DNA from: UBA10649 sp963749905
Lineage (GTDB): Bacteria > Actinomycetota > Actinomycetes > S36-B12
Direction of reading: 5' to 3'
Length of the DNA: 64,000 bases
Assembly (NCBI GenBank): GCA_963749905.1
Contig: CAVVOF010000003.1
Coordinates: forward strand, 248,001-312,000
Below, piece by piece: positions 44,623 to 52,444 of the stretch. The notes beneath the pieces are model-generated. The model was not told the DNA's origin, ran no database searches, and saw nothing but the letters and a program-made list of their open reading frames with translations. The position numbers were made by a program, and so were the translations under genes. Each line of letters starts with the position of its first letter. The first letter of the stretch is position 1.

Positions 44623-44741
44623 CCCACTCGTCGACTGACCAGTCGCTGACACCCCGGCGTCCGGGTGACCGGGGAGGCTGCACGACCAGCGGGGGTGGCG
44701 GTGTCTCGGGTCCTCGGCTTGGATGGCCGCGGGAGGTGGGC

Positions 44742-45119
44742 ATGCGCACACGTCTGTGGCTTGGGCTTGCCCTGAGCTGCGTGACGGTCGTGATCCTCGT
44801 CCTCGGCACCGTACTTCCCCCGGCGGCGGTCATTGCCCTGCCCGTGTCGGGCGCCCTGATTCTGGTCACGTGGGTCGTGTCGCGGGTGCCAGTGCCGGTT
44901 CCCCTCATCGTGGCCTGGGGACTCACCGTGGTGGTGACCTGGGTGACGGTCGTCGTCCTCACCTACCTCGCACTGTCCAGCCCGACCGGAATCGACGAAC
45001 AGTTCCCTTGGTGGCTGTGGGGCGTCGTCCTCTCCTACGCGGCTACCGCGGCCTGTGGAGTCTGGTACACCGTGCGACACATGAACGCGGTGCGGCAGAG
45101 CGCGCCCAGCTCGGAATGA
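44742..45119 (+). CDS. Small integral membrane protein, unknown function
   Basis: A 125-residue protein with four predicted membrane helices: about residues 5-24, 28-46, 52-75 and 88-108. GGGAGGTGGGC precedes the ATG. There is no motif beyond hydrophobic spans and a charged tail (HMNAVRQSAPSSE). It lies between the SDR and a hydrolase gene without overlap. I do not recognise a family. Confidence 0.7.
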   Translation: MRTRLWLGLALSCVTVVILVLGTVLPPAAVIALPVSGALILVTWVVSRVPVPVPLIVAWGLTVVVTWVTVVVLTYLALSSPTGIDEQFPWWLWGVVLSYAATAACGVWYTVRHMNAVRQSAPSSE

Positions 45120-45200
45120 GCCGTCCGAGGTCGCCGTTCTGGTCGCCGAGTTGGCGTGGCAGTGGCAGCATGGCCGAACCGACCCCAGAGAGAAGGACAC

Positions 45201-46151
45201 ATGCCGCAGCACGATCACATCGACCCCGAATCCCTGGTTCCGCTCGCCGCCCTCTACGAGGCGCTCCCGGGTGGCTTCAACGCCATCCCGGACATCGTCG
45301 CCCGTCGCGAGACCCTGTACGGGATGCTCGCCCAGATGACGGCCGACCTGCCGCCGAACGAGAACGTGGCCACAGAGGACCGCACCATCGCGGGGCCGGC
45401 CGGCGATCTCGGGATCCGCATCTACCAGCCCGTCGGAGTCGAGGGGCCGAAGCCGGGCCTGTACTTCATCCACGGCGGAGGGATGGTGCTCGGCAACCTG
45501 GACACCGACCACCTGACCGCGGTGATGCTCTGCGAGGCCCTCGGTGCAGTGGTCGTCTCGGTTGACTACCGCCTGGCCCCTGAGCACCCCTACCCCGCCG
45601 GACCGGACGACTGCTTCGCCGGACTGGCGTGGATGGCCGAGAACGCCGACGACATCGGCCTCGACCCGGCGCGGCTGGCCCTGTTCGGCGGAAGCGCTGG
45701 CGGCGGACTGGCCCTTGCGACGGCCTTGCGCGCCCGGGACGAGGGCGGGCCGGCACTGAGCTTCGTCATGGCCCCCTACCCGATGATCGACGACCGCAAC
45801 GAGACCGCCTCGAGCCAGGCCATCACCGACATCGGCATCTGGGACCGCGCGGGCAACATCGAGGCGTGGGGCTGGTACCTCGGCGGCCAGCCGGCGGATC
45901 ACTACGCCGCCCCCGCCCGGGCGGGAGACCTAGCCGGGCTGCCGGCCACCTTCATCGACGTCGGCGACCAGGACATGTTCCTCGACGAGGACGTCGAGTT
46001 CGCCGGCCGGCTCGAGCATGCGGGCGTGCCCGTCGAGCTGCACGTCTATCCGGGCGCGTACCACGCGTCTGAGGTGTTCGCGCCCACGGCGAACCTGAGC
46101 CAGCAGATCTGGAGCAACCGCCTGGCCGCTCTCCAGCGCGCGCTCTCCTGA
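45201..46151 (+). CDS. Alpha/beta hydrolase, hormone-sensitive-lipase (family IV) type
   Basis: A 316-residue esterase-like hydrolase. The oxyanion motif HGGGMVLG and the nucleophile elbow GGSAGGG give the catalytic Ser. VSVDYRLAPEHPYPAG is typical of the family. The Asp is in DVGDQDMF and the His in GAYHASEVF. AGAGAAGGACAC precedes the ATG at 45201. The enzyme would hydrolyse carboxylic esters or lactones formed in the pathway. It ends at a long hairpin and faces the tyrosine-type phosphatase. Confidence 0.93.
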   Translation: MPQHDHIDPESLVPLAALYEALPGGFNAIPDIVARRETLYGMLAQMTADLPPNENVATEDRTIAGPAGDLGIRIYQPVGVEGPKPGLYFIHGGGMVLGNLDTDHLTAVMLCEALGAVVVSVDYRLAPEHPYPAGPDDCFAGLAWMAENADDIGLDPARLALFGGSAGGGLALATALRARDEGGPALSFVMAPYPMIDDRNETASSQAITDIGIWDRAGNIEAWGWYLGGQPADHYAAPARAGDLAGLPATFIDVGDQDMFLDEDVEFAGRLEHAGVPVELHVYPGAYHASEVFAPTANLSQQIWSNRLAALQRALS

Positions 46152-46158
46152 CCATCAC

Positions 46159-46226
46159 CTCGTTGAGTGCGGGGTTGTTGCGGCTTCCGGGGGCAGAAGA
46201 CCAGCAACAACCCCGCACTCAACGAG
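46159..46226. terminator. Long-stem hairpin between hydrolase and phosphatase genes
   Basis: Perfect 23-base arms (CTCGTTGAGTGCGGGGTTG... at 46159-46181 and 46204-46226) around 22 bases. It lies between convergent genes and reaches to within one base of the phosphatase stop at 46227. Confidence 0.75.
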
Positions 46227-46976
46227 TCAAGAGCCAGTGAGGAGGGTCGCGCGCAGGCGAGCGATCTCCTCGGCCGTCAGGCCATGGGCCAGGGCCCACG
46301 ACTCCGCACTGCCGTAGGTCTCCCGCAGGCGGCGGAGGAACTCACGCATGGTCTCCGGCTCGCTGGCGAAGATCCAGTCGGGCGCATACGCGAGCCCGTT
46401 CTCCTTGAACACCGGCGCCGTGCGGATGCGCTCGAGCACCGGAGCCATGTTTCTGGTGGTGACGTGGTAGTCGGCGACGATCACCTCGTCCTCGACCCCC
46501 AGCAGCGTCAGCAGCAGCGCCACGACGATCCCCGTGCGGTCCTTGCCGGCGGTGCAGTGCACGAACACCGGTCGGTTCGCCGGATCGGCGATCAGCCGCA
46601 GTGCCCGGACCACCGAGTCGCCGTTCACGTCGATCTGCCGCATGTAGTCGTCGACCAGGTTGTCCGCCGCGCCCGCGTCGATCTGCTCCTGGTTCACCCC
46701 CGACTGCGGGAGCATCGGCAGGTTCACCACGCGCACTGGGTCATGCAGGATCGTGTAGCCCTCGCGGTGCACCTCGAGCTGGATCCGCAGGTCGACGACG
46801 ACAGCAGGGGCCACGATCTCGGCGAACTCCACCTGCCCTAGCACGGTCAGCGCCTTCGGGTTGTCGCCACGGATCACCTGGCGGCGCTCGATGACTCGGC
46901 CGTCCCCGGTCCGGATGCCGCCGAGGTCGCGGACGTTGACCAGTCCGTCGATCCGCAGCTCCTCGGCCTCGCTCAC
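46227..46976 (-). CDS. Tyrosine-protein-phosphatase-like protein (Y_phosphatase3 type)
   Basis: A complete 249-251-residue paralogue of the 10068-10812 protein. It has NVRDLGG near the N-terminus, VVVDLRIQLE, and the loop HCTAGKDRTGIV with the catalytic Cys and Arg. The later VADYHVTTRNM supports the family. GTG at 46976 overlaps the upstream stop (GTGA); a GTG at 46982 is also possible. It is the last gene of a six-gene operon of TIM-barrel, LLM, SDR and ThuA proteins. A metabolite phosphatase role fits the setting better than signalling, but this is inference. Confidence 0.88.
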   Translation of the reverse strand: MSEAEELRIDGLVNVRDLGGIRTGDGRVIERRQVIRGDNPKALTVLGQVEFAEIVAPAVVVDLRIQLEVHREGYTILHDPVRVVNLPMLPQSGVNQEQIDAGAADNLVDDYMRQIDVNGDSVVRALRLIADPANRPVFVHCTAGKDRTGIVVALLLTLLGVEDEVIVADYHVTTRNMAPVLERIRTAPVFKENGLAYAPDWIFASEPETMREFLRRLRETYGSAESWALAHGLTAEEIARLRATLLTGS

Positions 46977-47779
46977 TCGCACACCCTGCGGGCAGCAGCC
47001 ATCATCGCGGCCGCCAGGGCGTCCGGATCAGCAGGATCGGCCTGGCCCGCGAGCGGCGCCTCGACGCTGATGATCGTGTGCGCCGGCAGGGCCGCGACGA
47101 ACTCCCGCACCGGCAGGTCGCCCTCGTCCGGCATCAGCCGGGCCCGCACGCCCTCCGCGCGCGCGGCGTCGGGATCGGGCGCAGGTCCCGGTCCGGCCGC
47201 ACCGCAGATCTGCGCGTACGGCAGCAGCGCCGGGTCGGTGGCTGCCAGCTGCGCGACCGTCCCGCCCGAGCGCACCAGGTGCAGGACGTCGGGCAGCACG
47301 ACCACGTTCGGCGCCCCGCTCGCCCGTACGACGTCGATGCAGTCGAGCAGCGTGGGAGACGCGGTGAACATCATGAACTCGACGGCCACCGCGGTTCCGT
47401 GCTGTGCAGCGGAGTCCGCGAGCGACGCCAGAGTCTCGACGCGACGGACCGGGTCGGGATCCTCCACGGTCGCGATCACGTAGCGAGCCCCCAGTGCCTG
47501 CGCCGCCTCCAGCAGCGGCGCCGCCTCGACGACCGACTCCGGACCCTTCATCCGGACGACCTCGAGGTCGAGCAGCCGGGCGCCACTCGAGTCGATGCGC
47601 TGCCGGAGCGCCTCAAGCGCTCGCTCGTCACCGAGGGTGCCGTGATCGATGCCCGTCGACGGGCTCGGCGTCAGCCGCAGGCTGAACCAGTCGAACCCGG
47701 CGCCGGCGGCCACCTCGGCCAAGCGCGCAGGCGGTACCGCGATCATCGACAGGTGCGCCAGGGAGTACTCGCGGCTCAC
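46973..47779 (-). CDS. Sugar-phosphate isomerase/epimerase-like TIM barrel (AP_endonuc_2)
   Basis: A 268-residue xylose-isomerase-like TIM barrel. It shows the N-terminal LSMIAVPPARLAEVAAGAGFD and LGARYVIATVEDPD. The metal ligand region appears as VAVEFMMF, with VVVLPDVLHLVRSG and ARLMPDEGDLP later; in active epimerases these positions bind a divalent metal. GTG at 47779 overlaps the LLM stop. It could be an isomerase, epimerase or hydroxypyruvate-isomerase-like enzyme acting on a polar intermediate. Confidence 0.85.
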   Translation of the reverse strand: MSREYSLAHLSMIAVPPARLAEVAAGAGFDWFSLRLTPSPSTGIDHGTLGDERALEALRQRIDSSGARLLDLEVVRMKGPESVVEAAPLLEAAQALGARYVIATVEDPDPVRRVETLASLADSAAQHGTAVAVEFMMFTASPTLLDCIDVVRASGAPNVVVLPDVLHLVRSGGTVAQLAATDPALLPYAQICGAAGPGPAPDPDAARAEGVRARLMPDEGDLPVREFVAALPAHTIISVEAPLAGQADPADPDALAAAMMAAARRVCE

Positions 47780-48750
47780 GTTCCGGCCAGCCTCTCGACG
47801 ATGGGAAGGAAGGCATCGAGGTGTGCGTCACCGACGGTGATGTACGAGAAGCCGTACTCCTCGCGACGCCGGTGCAGCTCCTCGCAGATCTCGTCGACGG
47901 AGCCGACGGCCGCGTGCGGGAAGCGCTTGAGGGCGTCGAGGTCGAGTCCGGTGCGCTGCGCCACGGAGTCGGCGGTGATCTGCGACCGACCGTCGATCGA
48001 GATGAAGTACGTGGCCGTCTCGAGCTCGATCTCCCCGAAGCGATCGCCGGCGCCGTCCTTGACCCATTGGATCTTCTTGCGGGTCTCGTCCTCCGTCGAC
48101 GACGAGATGCTGCCGGCGCCCACCACGCCGCTGCTGTTGTTGAAGTTCACGCTGACGATGTCGGCGAGCTCGCCCGCGAGTCCCAGCACCTTGGGGGCAC
48201 CACCGCCGATCATGAGGGGCGGGCGCGGGCGCTGAACGGTCTGCGGCACCGCACGGTAGCCAGCGGAGTGGATGAACTCTCCGTGGTAGTCGACCTCGCC
48301 CTCGTCCGCATAGGCCATCCGCATGAACTCGGCCGTCTCACGCAGCAGCTGGATCCGGCGCCCTGCGGACTCGAAGGGGATGCCGAGCGCCTCGTACTCG
48401 TTGACCAGCCAGCCCGCGCCCAGGCCGATCTCGAGCCGGCCCTCGGACAGCACGTCGATCGAGGCCATCTCCTTGGTCAGCACCGTGGGCAGGTGATAGC
48501 TGACGCAGGCCATCCGCGAGCCGATGCGCAGGGTGGACGTCGCCAGCGCAGCAGACGTCAGGGCAGGAATGAGGGCCAGGGTCTGCACGCGGTGCCCGGT
48601 GCCCTCGATCTTGCTGCCGGGACCGAGCAGGTGATCGGCGACGTGCAAGGTGGAGAACCCGGAGCCCTCCACCTTGCGGGCGAGCTCGGTCCACTCGGTG
48701 AGGCTGGTCGAGCTGAATGCCTGGATGGCGAAGCGGAACGGCCGCGTCAC
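47776..48750 (-). CDS. LLM-class (luciferase-like) flavin/F420 oxidoreductase
   Basis: A 324-residue luciferase-like TIM barrel. FRFAIQAFSS begins the first strand, LGIGSRMACVSYHLP-type segments follow (here STLRIGSRMACVSYHLP), then IDVLSEGRLEIGLGAGW and RPPLMIGGGAPKVLGLAGE. It is of the group annotated as F420-dependent in actinomycetes. GTG at 48750 overlaps the SDR stop. It would act as a hydride-transfer dehydrogenase or reductase, or a flavin monooxygenase. Confidence 0.88.
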   Translation of the reverse strand: MTRPFRFAIQAFSSTSLTEWTELARKVEGSGFSTLHVADHLLGPGSKIEGTGHRVQTLALIPALTSAALATSTLRIGSRMACVSYHLPTVLTKEMASIDVLSEGRLEIGLGAGWLVNEYEALGIPFESAGRRIQLLRETAEFMRMAYADEGEVDYHGEFIHSAGYRAVPQTVQRPRPPLMIGGGAPKVLGLAGELADIVSVNFNNSSGVVGAGSISSSTEDETRKKIQWVKDGAGDRFGEIELETATYFISIDGRSQITADSVAQRTGLDLDALKRFPHAAVGSVDEICEELHRRREEYGFSYITVGDAHLDAFLPIVERLAGT

Positions 48751-49505
48751 AGCACGGCCTTCCGGGCGGCGCGGAAGTACTGGCCGTGCGACGCGGTGAA
48801 CCCGCCGTCGACGAAGATCACCTGTCCCGTGACCCAGGAGGACTCGTCGGAGCACAGCCAGCTGACCGCCTTGGCGATGTCCTCAGGCTCTCCGAACCGC
48901 GCCACGGGGAGGCACTTCGCGATGGCCGCACGCGCTTCCTCGGTGCCGTAGTGGCCAGCCGTCCCCTCGGTGAGCACCGTCCCCGGAGCGACCGCGTTGC
49001 AGCGGATTCCCAGGGCGGCGAACTCGACGGCCATGCCCATGGTGATCTCGTTGATGGCCGCCTTCGACGCTGGGTAGAGCGAGCTGCCCGCTGGATGGGC
49101 GACCGAGGTGATGGACGAGAGATTGACGACGCTGCCGCCGCCGTTGCCCGCCATGACCGGCACGAGCGACTGGGTCACCAGCATCGGGCCCATGATGTTG
49201 ACCTCGAGAATCGACCGCATGTCATCCACGGTCGTCGACAGGAAGTCGCGGTAGCGCTGGATGGCCGCGTTGTTGATGATCGCCGTGCACCCGGGCGCCA
49301 GCTCGGCGAGCGTGGCCACCTGCTCGGGCTTCGATACGTCCACGCAGGCCGAGCGGCCCCCGACGAGCTCGGCGGTCGCCGCCGCGTGATCTGCGTCGAC
49401 GTCGACGCACAGCAGGTCGTATCCGTCGGACGCGAGCCGCACGGCGATCGCACGTCCGAGCCCCTGCCCCGCGCCTGTGACGACGGCGGTTCCCCTGTCG
49501 GTCAT
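48747..49505 (-). CDS. Short-chain dehydrogenase/reductase
   Basis: A 252-residue classical SDR. Motifs are TGAGQGLG, VDVDADH (NAD preference), INNAAIQ, the catalytic Ser in NLSSITS, and Tyr-Lys in YPASKAA. ATG at 49505 overlaps the stop of the ThuA gene (ATGA). It is part of the chained operon 51114 to 46227. It probably oxidises a secondary alcohol. Confidence 0.92.
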   Translation of the reverse strand: MTDRGTAVVTGAGQGLGRAIAVRLASDGYDLLCVDVDADHAAATAELVGGRSACVDVSKPEQVATLAELAPGCTAIINNAAIQRYRDFLSTTVDDMRSILEVNIMGPMLVTQSLVPVMAGNGGGSVVNLSSITSVAHPAGSSLYPASKAAINEITMGMAVEFAALGIRCNAVAPGTVLTEGTAGHYGTEEARAAIAKCLPVARFGEPEDIAKAVSWLCSDESSWVTGQVIFVDGGFTASHGQYFRAARKAVL

Positions 49506-50305
49506 GCGTCCTCCTCCACGGGGCAGGTGCCCCACTCGTCGCCGTGCACGGCCCATGCCACGCAGCGTCTCAACACGTCGCGGTACTCCGGCGACTCCCA
49601 GGCAAGCCGGTCGACAACGCCGAGGTCCTCGATGCCCAGGTCCGCGACGTCGAACCGCCCGCGGCAGTGGCCGAGGGTGAAGTAGGTGACTGCACCCTGG
49701 CCCTGGGCCCGCTGGTAGAGCACTGGATGCCGGCCGGCACCGTGATCGGTCTCGAAGCCGGGGCACGGGCCGGTGTAGTCGACGTCCAGGATCACGTCGA
49801 GATCGTCGGCGAGCTCGGCCACGTAGATCTCGTCCACGGTGGTGAATGCATTCACTCCCGCTACCAGTGGGTGCTCCGGCTGCACCGGCTCGATGAGGTA
49901 GGGCCCGATCTTCGGGTGGGCGAGGAAGCGATTGCCGAGCAGGGCGGTGAAGTCCGGCATGGCGTCCGGGGTCCGGAAGACGCGCGGTGTGCCCGGCTCG
50001 GGCGGATCGATCGCCGAGTTGGTCGCATGGAGCGCGAGCAGCCGGCCGCCGGCCGCCACCGTCGCGGCGAGCGCCTCGGCCTGCTCGGCCGTCGGACGGA
50101 CGTCGCAGGTGTACGCGATCACGGCATCCGCGGCCGAGAGGGCGACCACGTCCGAGAAGTCCGTGTGCACGGAGCAGCGGACCGCATCGTGCGCCGCCAG
50201 GAGGTCGAGGAGCTGCAGCCGTGCGTAGTCGACGTCGTGCCAGCGGCCGCCCACGACGAGAGCGACGTCGACGCGCGAAGAGGCGCAGCGCGCGGGTTCC
50301 GCCAT
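49502..50305 (-). CDS. ThuA-like domain protein, copy 2
   Basis: A 267-residue ThuA-fold protein. The N-terminal DVALVVGGRWHDVDYARL, the strand VIAYTCDVRPTAEQAEAL and GRLLALHATNSAID are characteristic. The end, FTLGHCRGRFD then AVHGDEWGT, is also family-like. GAGGAGGCGC lies upstream of the ATG at 50305. It differs strongly from copy 1 (26942-27787). Association with SDR, LLM and TIM-barrel genes suggests a role in converting an oxidised polar intermediate. Confidence 0.87.
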   Translation of the reverse strand: MAEPARCASSRVDVALVVGGRWHDVDYARLQLLDLLAAHDAVRCSVHTDFSDVVALSAADAVIAYTCDVRPTAEQAEALAATVAAGGRLLALHATNSAIDPPEPGTPRVFRTPDAMPDFTALLGNRFLAHPKIGPYLIEPVQPEHPLVAGVNAFTTVDEIYVAELADDLDVILDVDYTGPCPGFETDHGAGRHPVLYQRAQGQGAVTYFTLGHCRGRFDVADLGIEDLGVVDRLAWESPEYRDVLRRCVAWAVHGDEWGTCPVEEDA

Positions 50306-50349
50306 GCGCTGCGCCTCCTCGATCGCGAGACTTCGGGGGTTCGGTGCTA

Positions 50350-51114
50350 CTAGAACTGCGTGCGGACCGTCATGCCGCCGTCGCACACGACATTCGTGCC
50401 GACGCAGTATCCGAAGGCCGGGCTCGCCAGGCTGACGATGACGGCCGCGACCTCCTCGGGCTTGCCCATGCGGCCGAGCTTGATGGACCCGAGCACCTTC
50501 TCGTACACCTCGGGGCGACCGGCCTTGATCTTGCCCCAGTCGCCCTCCTCGAAGTAGACCGGACCGGGCGAGACGGTGTTGACGCGGATACCCTTCGGCG
50601 CGAGGGCCTGGGCCGCCGCCGATGCGTGCCGGACGATGGCCGCCTTGAAGGCGCCATACGAGTTCGGCGAACTCGGCCAGACGTTGTCGAAGCCGAAGGT
50701 CGAGGACAGGGCGACGATCGAGCCACCACCGGCGGCCTCGAGGATCGGGGTGCCCTCGTCGATGATGTGCACCAGCGGCATGAGATCGAGTTCGAGGCTC
50801 TGCTGCCACTGCTCGGGGCCCTTGAGCGAGCCGCCGGTGACGTTGGAGACGAGGATGTCCAGGCCGCCGAGCGCTTCGGCCGCCTCGCGGATGAAGCCCT
50901 TGAGCTCGTCCTCCTTGCTGACGTCGATCGCCTTGGCGAAGACGGTCGCGCCCCGGCCACGCAGCTCCGCGGCGAACTCCTCGACGGCCTCGGGGTTGCG
51001 CGCGCAGAACGCGACTGACGCACCCTCCGCGGCCAGCAGTTCGACGGTGGCCCGGCCGATGCCGCGCGTTCCGCCCGTGACGAGGGCGCGCTTGCCCGCG
51101 ATTCCCAAATCCAT
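50350..51114 (-). CDS. Short-chain dehydrogenase/reductase
   Basis: A 254-residue SDR, first gene of the operon reading to 46227. Motifs are TGGTRGIG, SNVTGG (variant of NNAG), LSSTFGF with Ser, and YGAFKAA with Tyr and Lys. The C-terminal CVGTNVVCDGGMT is typical. ATG at 51114 follows GGGACGAAC weakly. The divergent neighbour is the 2Fe-2S ferredoxin gene. Confidence 0.92.
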   Translation of the reverse strand: MDLGIAGKRALVTGGTRGIGRATVELLAAEGASVAFCARNPEAVEEFAAELRGRGATVFAKAIDVSKEDELKGFIREAAEALGGLDILVSNVTGGSLKGPEQWQQSLELDLMPLVHIIDEGTPILEAAGGGSIVALSSTFGFDNVWPSSPNSYGAFKAAIVRHASAAAQALAPKGIRVNTVSPGPVYFEEGDWGKIKAGRPEVYEKVLGSIKLGRMGKPEEVAAVIVSLASPAFGYCVGTNVVCDGGMTVRTQF

Positions 51115-51159
51115 GTTCGTCCCATCTATCGATCGACCGGGCGGAGCCCGATGCGGCGT

Positions 51160-51202
51160 ATGCCAATGGCGATTGGGTTGGCATGTTACTGCAATCCGAC
51201 TA
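51160..51202. promoter_or_regulatory. Divergent promoter region: inverted repeat plus motif C
   Basis: ATGCCAA (51160-51166) and TTGGCAT (51178-51184) are inverted arms. TACTGCAATCCGACTA (51187-51202) is 14/16 identical to 11364-11379. On the minus strand TGCAGTAAC would serve the SDR gene at 51114. Confidence 0.5.
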
Positions 51203-51242
51203 CGGTAAGTACCCCTTCACCGAACTCCCCGCCGGAGGCACG

Positions 51243-51554
51243 ATGAGCATTGTCCGGGTCCTGCCCCTCGGGCTTGAACTCGACGTGCACGAAGGCGAGA
51301 CGGTGATGAGCGCCGCCCACGCGGCTGGCTACGTGTGGCCAACCGAGTGCGGCATGGCCGCCGAGTGCGGCCTGTGCGTCAGCATCATCCGCGACGGCAC
51401 GGAGAACTGCGGGCCGATGCCCGATGATGAGCGCGACACGCTGCTGCGGACGATGGGCATGGTCGACGCCTCACGTCGGCTGGCCTGCCGAATGACCGTG
51501 ACCGGGCCGGTCACGCTGACGAAGCGCGGGGTGCGCGCCGAGGGCGAGGGGTGA
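51243..51554 (+). CDS. 2Fe-2S ferredoxin (plant/xylene-monooxygenase type)
   Basis: A 103-residue stand-alone plant-type ferredoxin. Cluster ligands are C36, C42, C45 (ECGMAAECGLC) and C82 (LACRM), the usual four-Cys spacing. CCGGAGGCACG precedes the ATG at 51243. Its stop overlaps the next GTG. It can shuttle electrons between the PDR-type reductase and an oxygenase, or to an enzyme outside the window. No dedicated partner oxygenase is in its own operon. Confidence 0.9.
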   Translation: MSIVRVLPLGLELDVHEGETVMSAAHAAGYVWPTECGMAAECGLCVSIIRDGTENCGPMPDDERDTLLRTMGMVDASRRLACRMTVTGPVTLTKRGVRAEGEG

Positions 51555-52444
51555 CCGTGAGCGGATCCGAGGACGTCTCAGCAGTGCTGGCGAGGCTGGA
51601 TCGGCTCGAGACGGCCGAGGCCGCGCGCGCGGCGCTGTACCGCTACGCCGCAGCGGCCGACCGACGCGACTGGGCACTGCTCGGCTCGGCGTTCGCGGAG
51701 GATGCGGTGCTGGAGCTGCCGGGCAGCACGGTTGCCGGCCGCGCGGCGATCGTGGACACCCTGCGGGACATGCTGCCCGCCGAGTTCGTCACCCAGCACC
51801 TGATGGCCAATCCCGAGGTCGAGGTGACCGGCCCGGGCCGGGCCGTCGTCACGTCCGCGGTCTACTACCTCCACGAGGGCGCTGGATACGAGGCGACCGG
51901 CTGGGGCGCGTACCGCGACGAGGTGTCCGTGGTCGGCGGCCGTGGCGTGATCACCCGCAAGGCCTTCACTCCCGCACAGCACCTGCCCGGCAGTGTCGCC
52001 ACCCTCGCGGCCAGGCTGGATCGGCTCGAGACGGCCGAGGCCGCTCGCGCGGCCACCTGGCGCTACGCCACGGCAGTCGACACCGTCGACTTCGACCTTC
52101 TTGCGGACGCGTTCACCGAGGACGCGGTGCTGACCACGAGCAAGGGCCCGCGCGAGGGCCGCGACACGGTCGTCGACTACTACCGGCAGGCGCTGGCCAG
52201 CCCGGTCGCCCGCAAGCACTTCCTGGTCAACCAGCAGGTCGATGTCATCGAGCCGGGAGTCGCCGTGGTGACGTCGTACTTCATGTACACGTATGCGGGG
52301 GACGACACGTCGATCCTCGGGTGGGGCAACTACCGGGACGTGGTGCGCGTGGTCGACGGAGTCGGCCGGATCGCCGAGAAGCGGATCACCATCGACGTGC
52401 ACGCGGACAGCCGCACCGGCTGGGCAGCCGAGATCAGGCCGTGA
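51551..52444 (+). CDS. Tandem-duplicated SnoaL-like (two NTF2 domains) protein
   Basis: A 297-residue protein made of two SnoaL-like domains repeated at exactly 140 codons. Both halves start ARLDRLETAEAARAA, with RYAAAADRRDWALLGSAFAEDAV in the first and RYATAVDTVDFDLLADAFTEDAV in the second (cited by segment). The start of each repeat is almost identical at DNA level (51592-51633 and 52012-52053), so the duplication is recent or kept by gene conversion. The GTG at 51551 overlaps the ferredoxin stop. Two domains in one chain would form an intramolecular dimer; the reaction is unknown. Confidence 0.85.
   Translation: MTVSGSEDVSAVLARLDRLETAEAARAALYRYAAAADRRDWALLGSAFAEDAVLELPGSTVAGRAAIVDTLRDMLPAEFVTQHLMANPEVEVTGPGRAVVTSAVYYLHEGAGYEATGWGAYRDEVSVVGGRGVITRKAFTPAQHLPGSVATLAARLDRLETAEAARAATWRYATAVDTVDFDLLADAFTEDAVLTTSKGPREGRDTVVDYYRQALASPVARKHFLVNQQVDVIEPGVAVVTSYFMYTYAGDDTSILGWGNYRDVVRVVDGVGRIAEKRITIDVHADSRTGWAAEIRP

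Noticed and set aside
27800..46226. CRISPR repeats
   Set aside because: The hairpins are single, kilobases apart, differ in sequence and have no spacers or cas genes.
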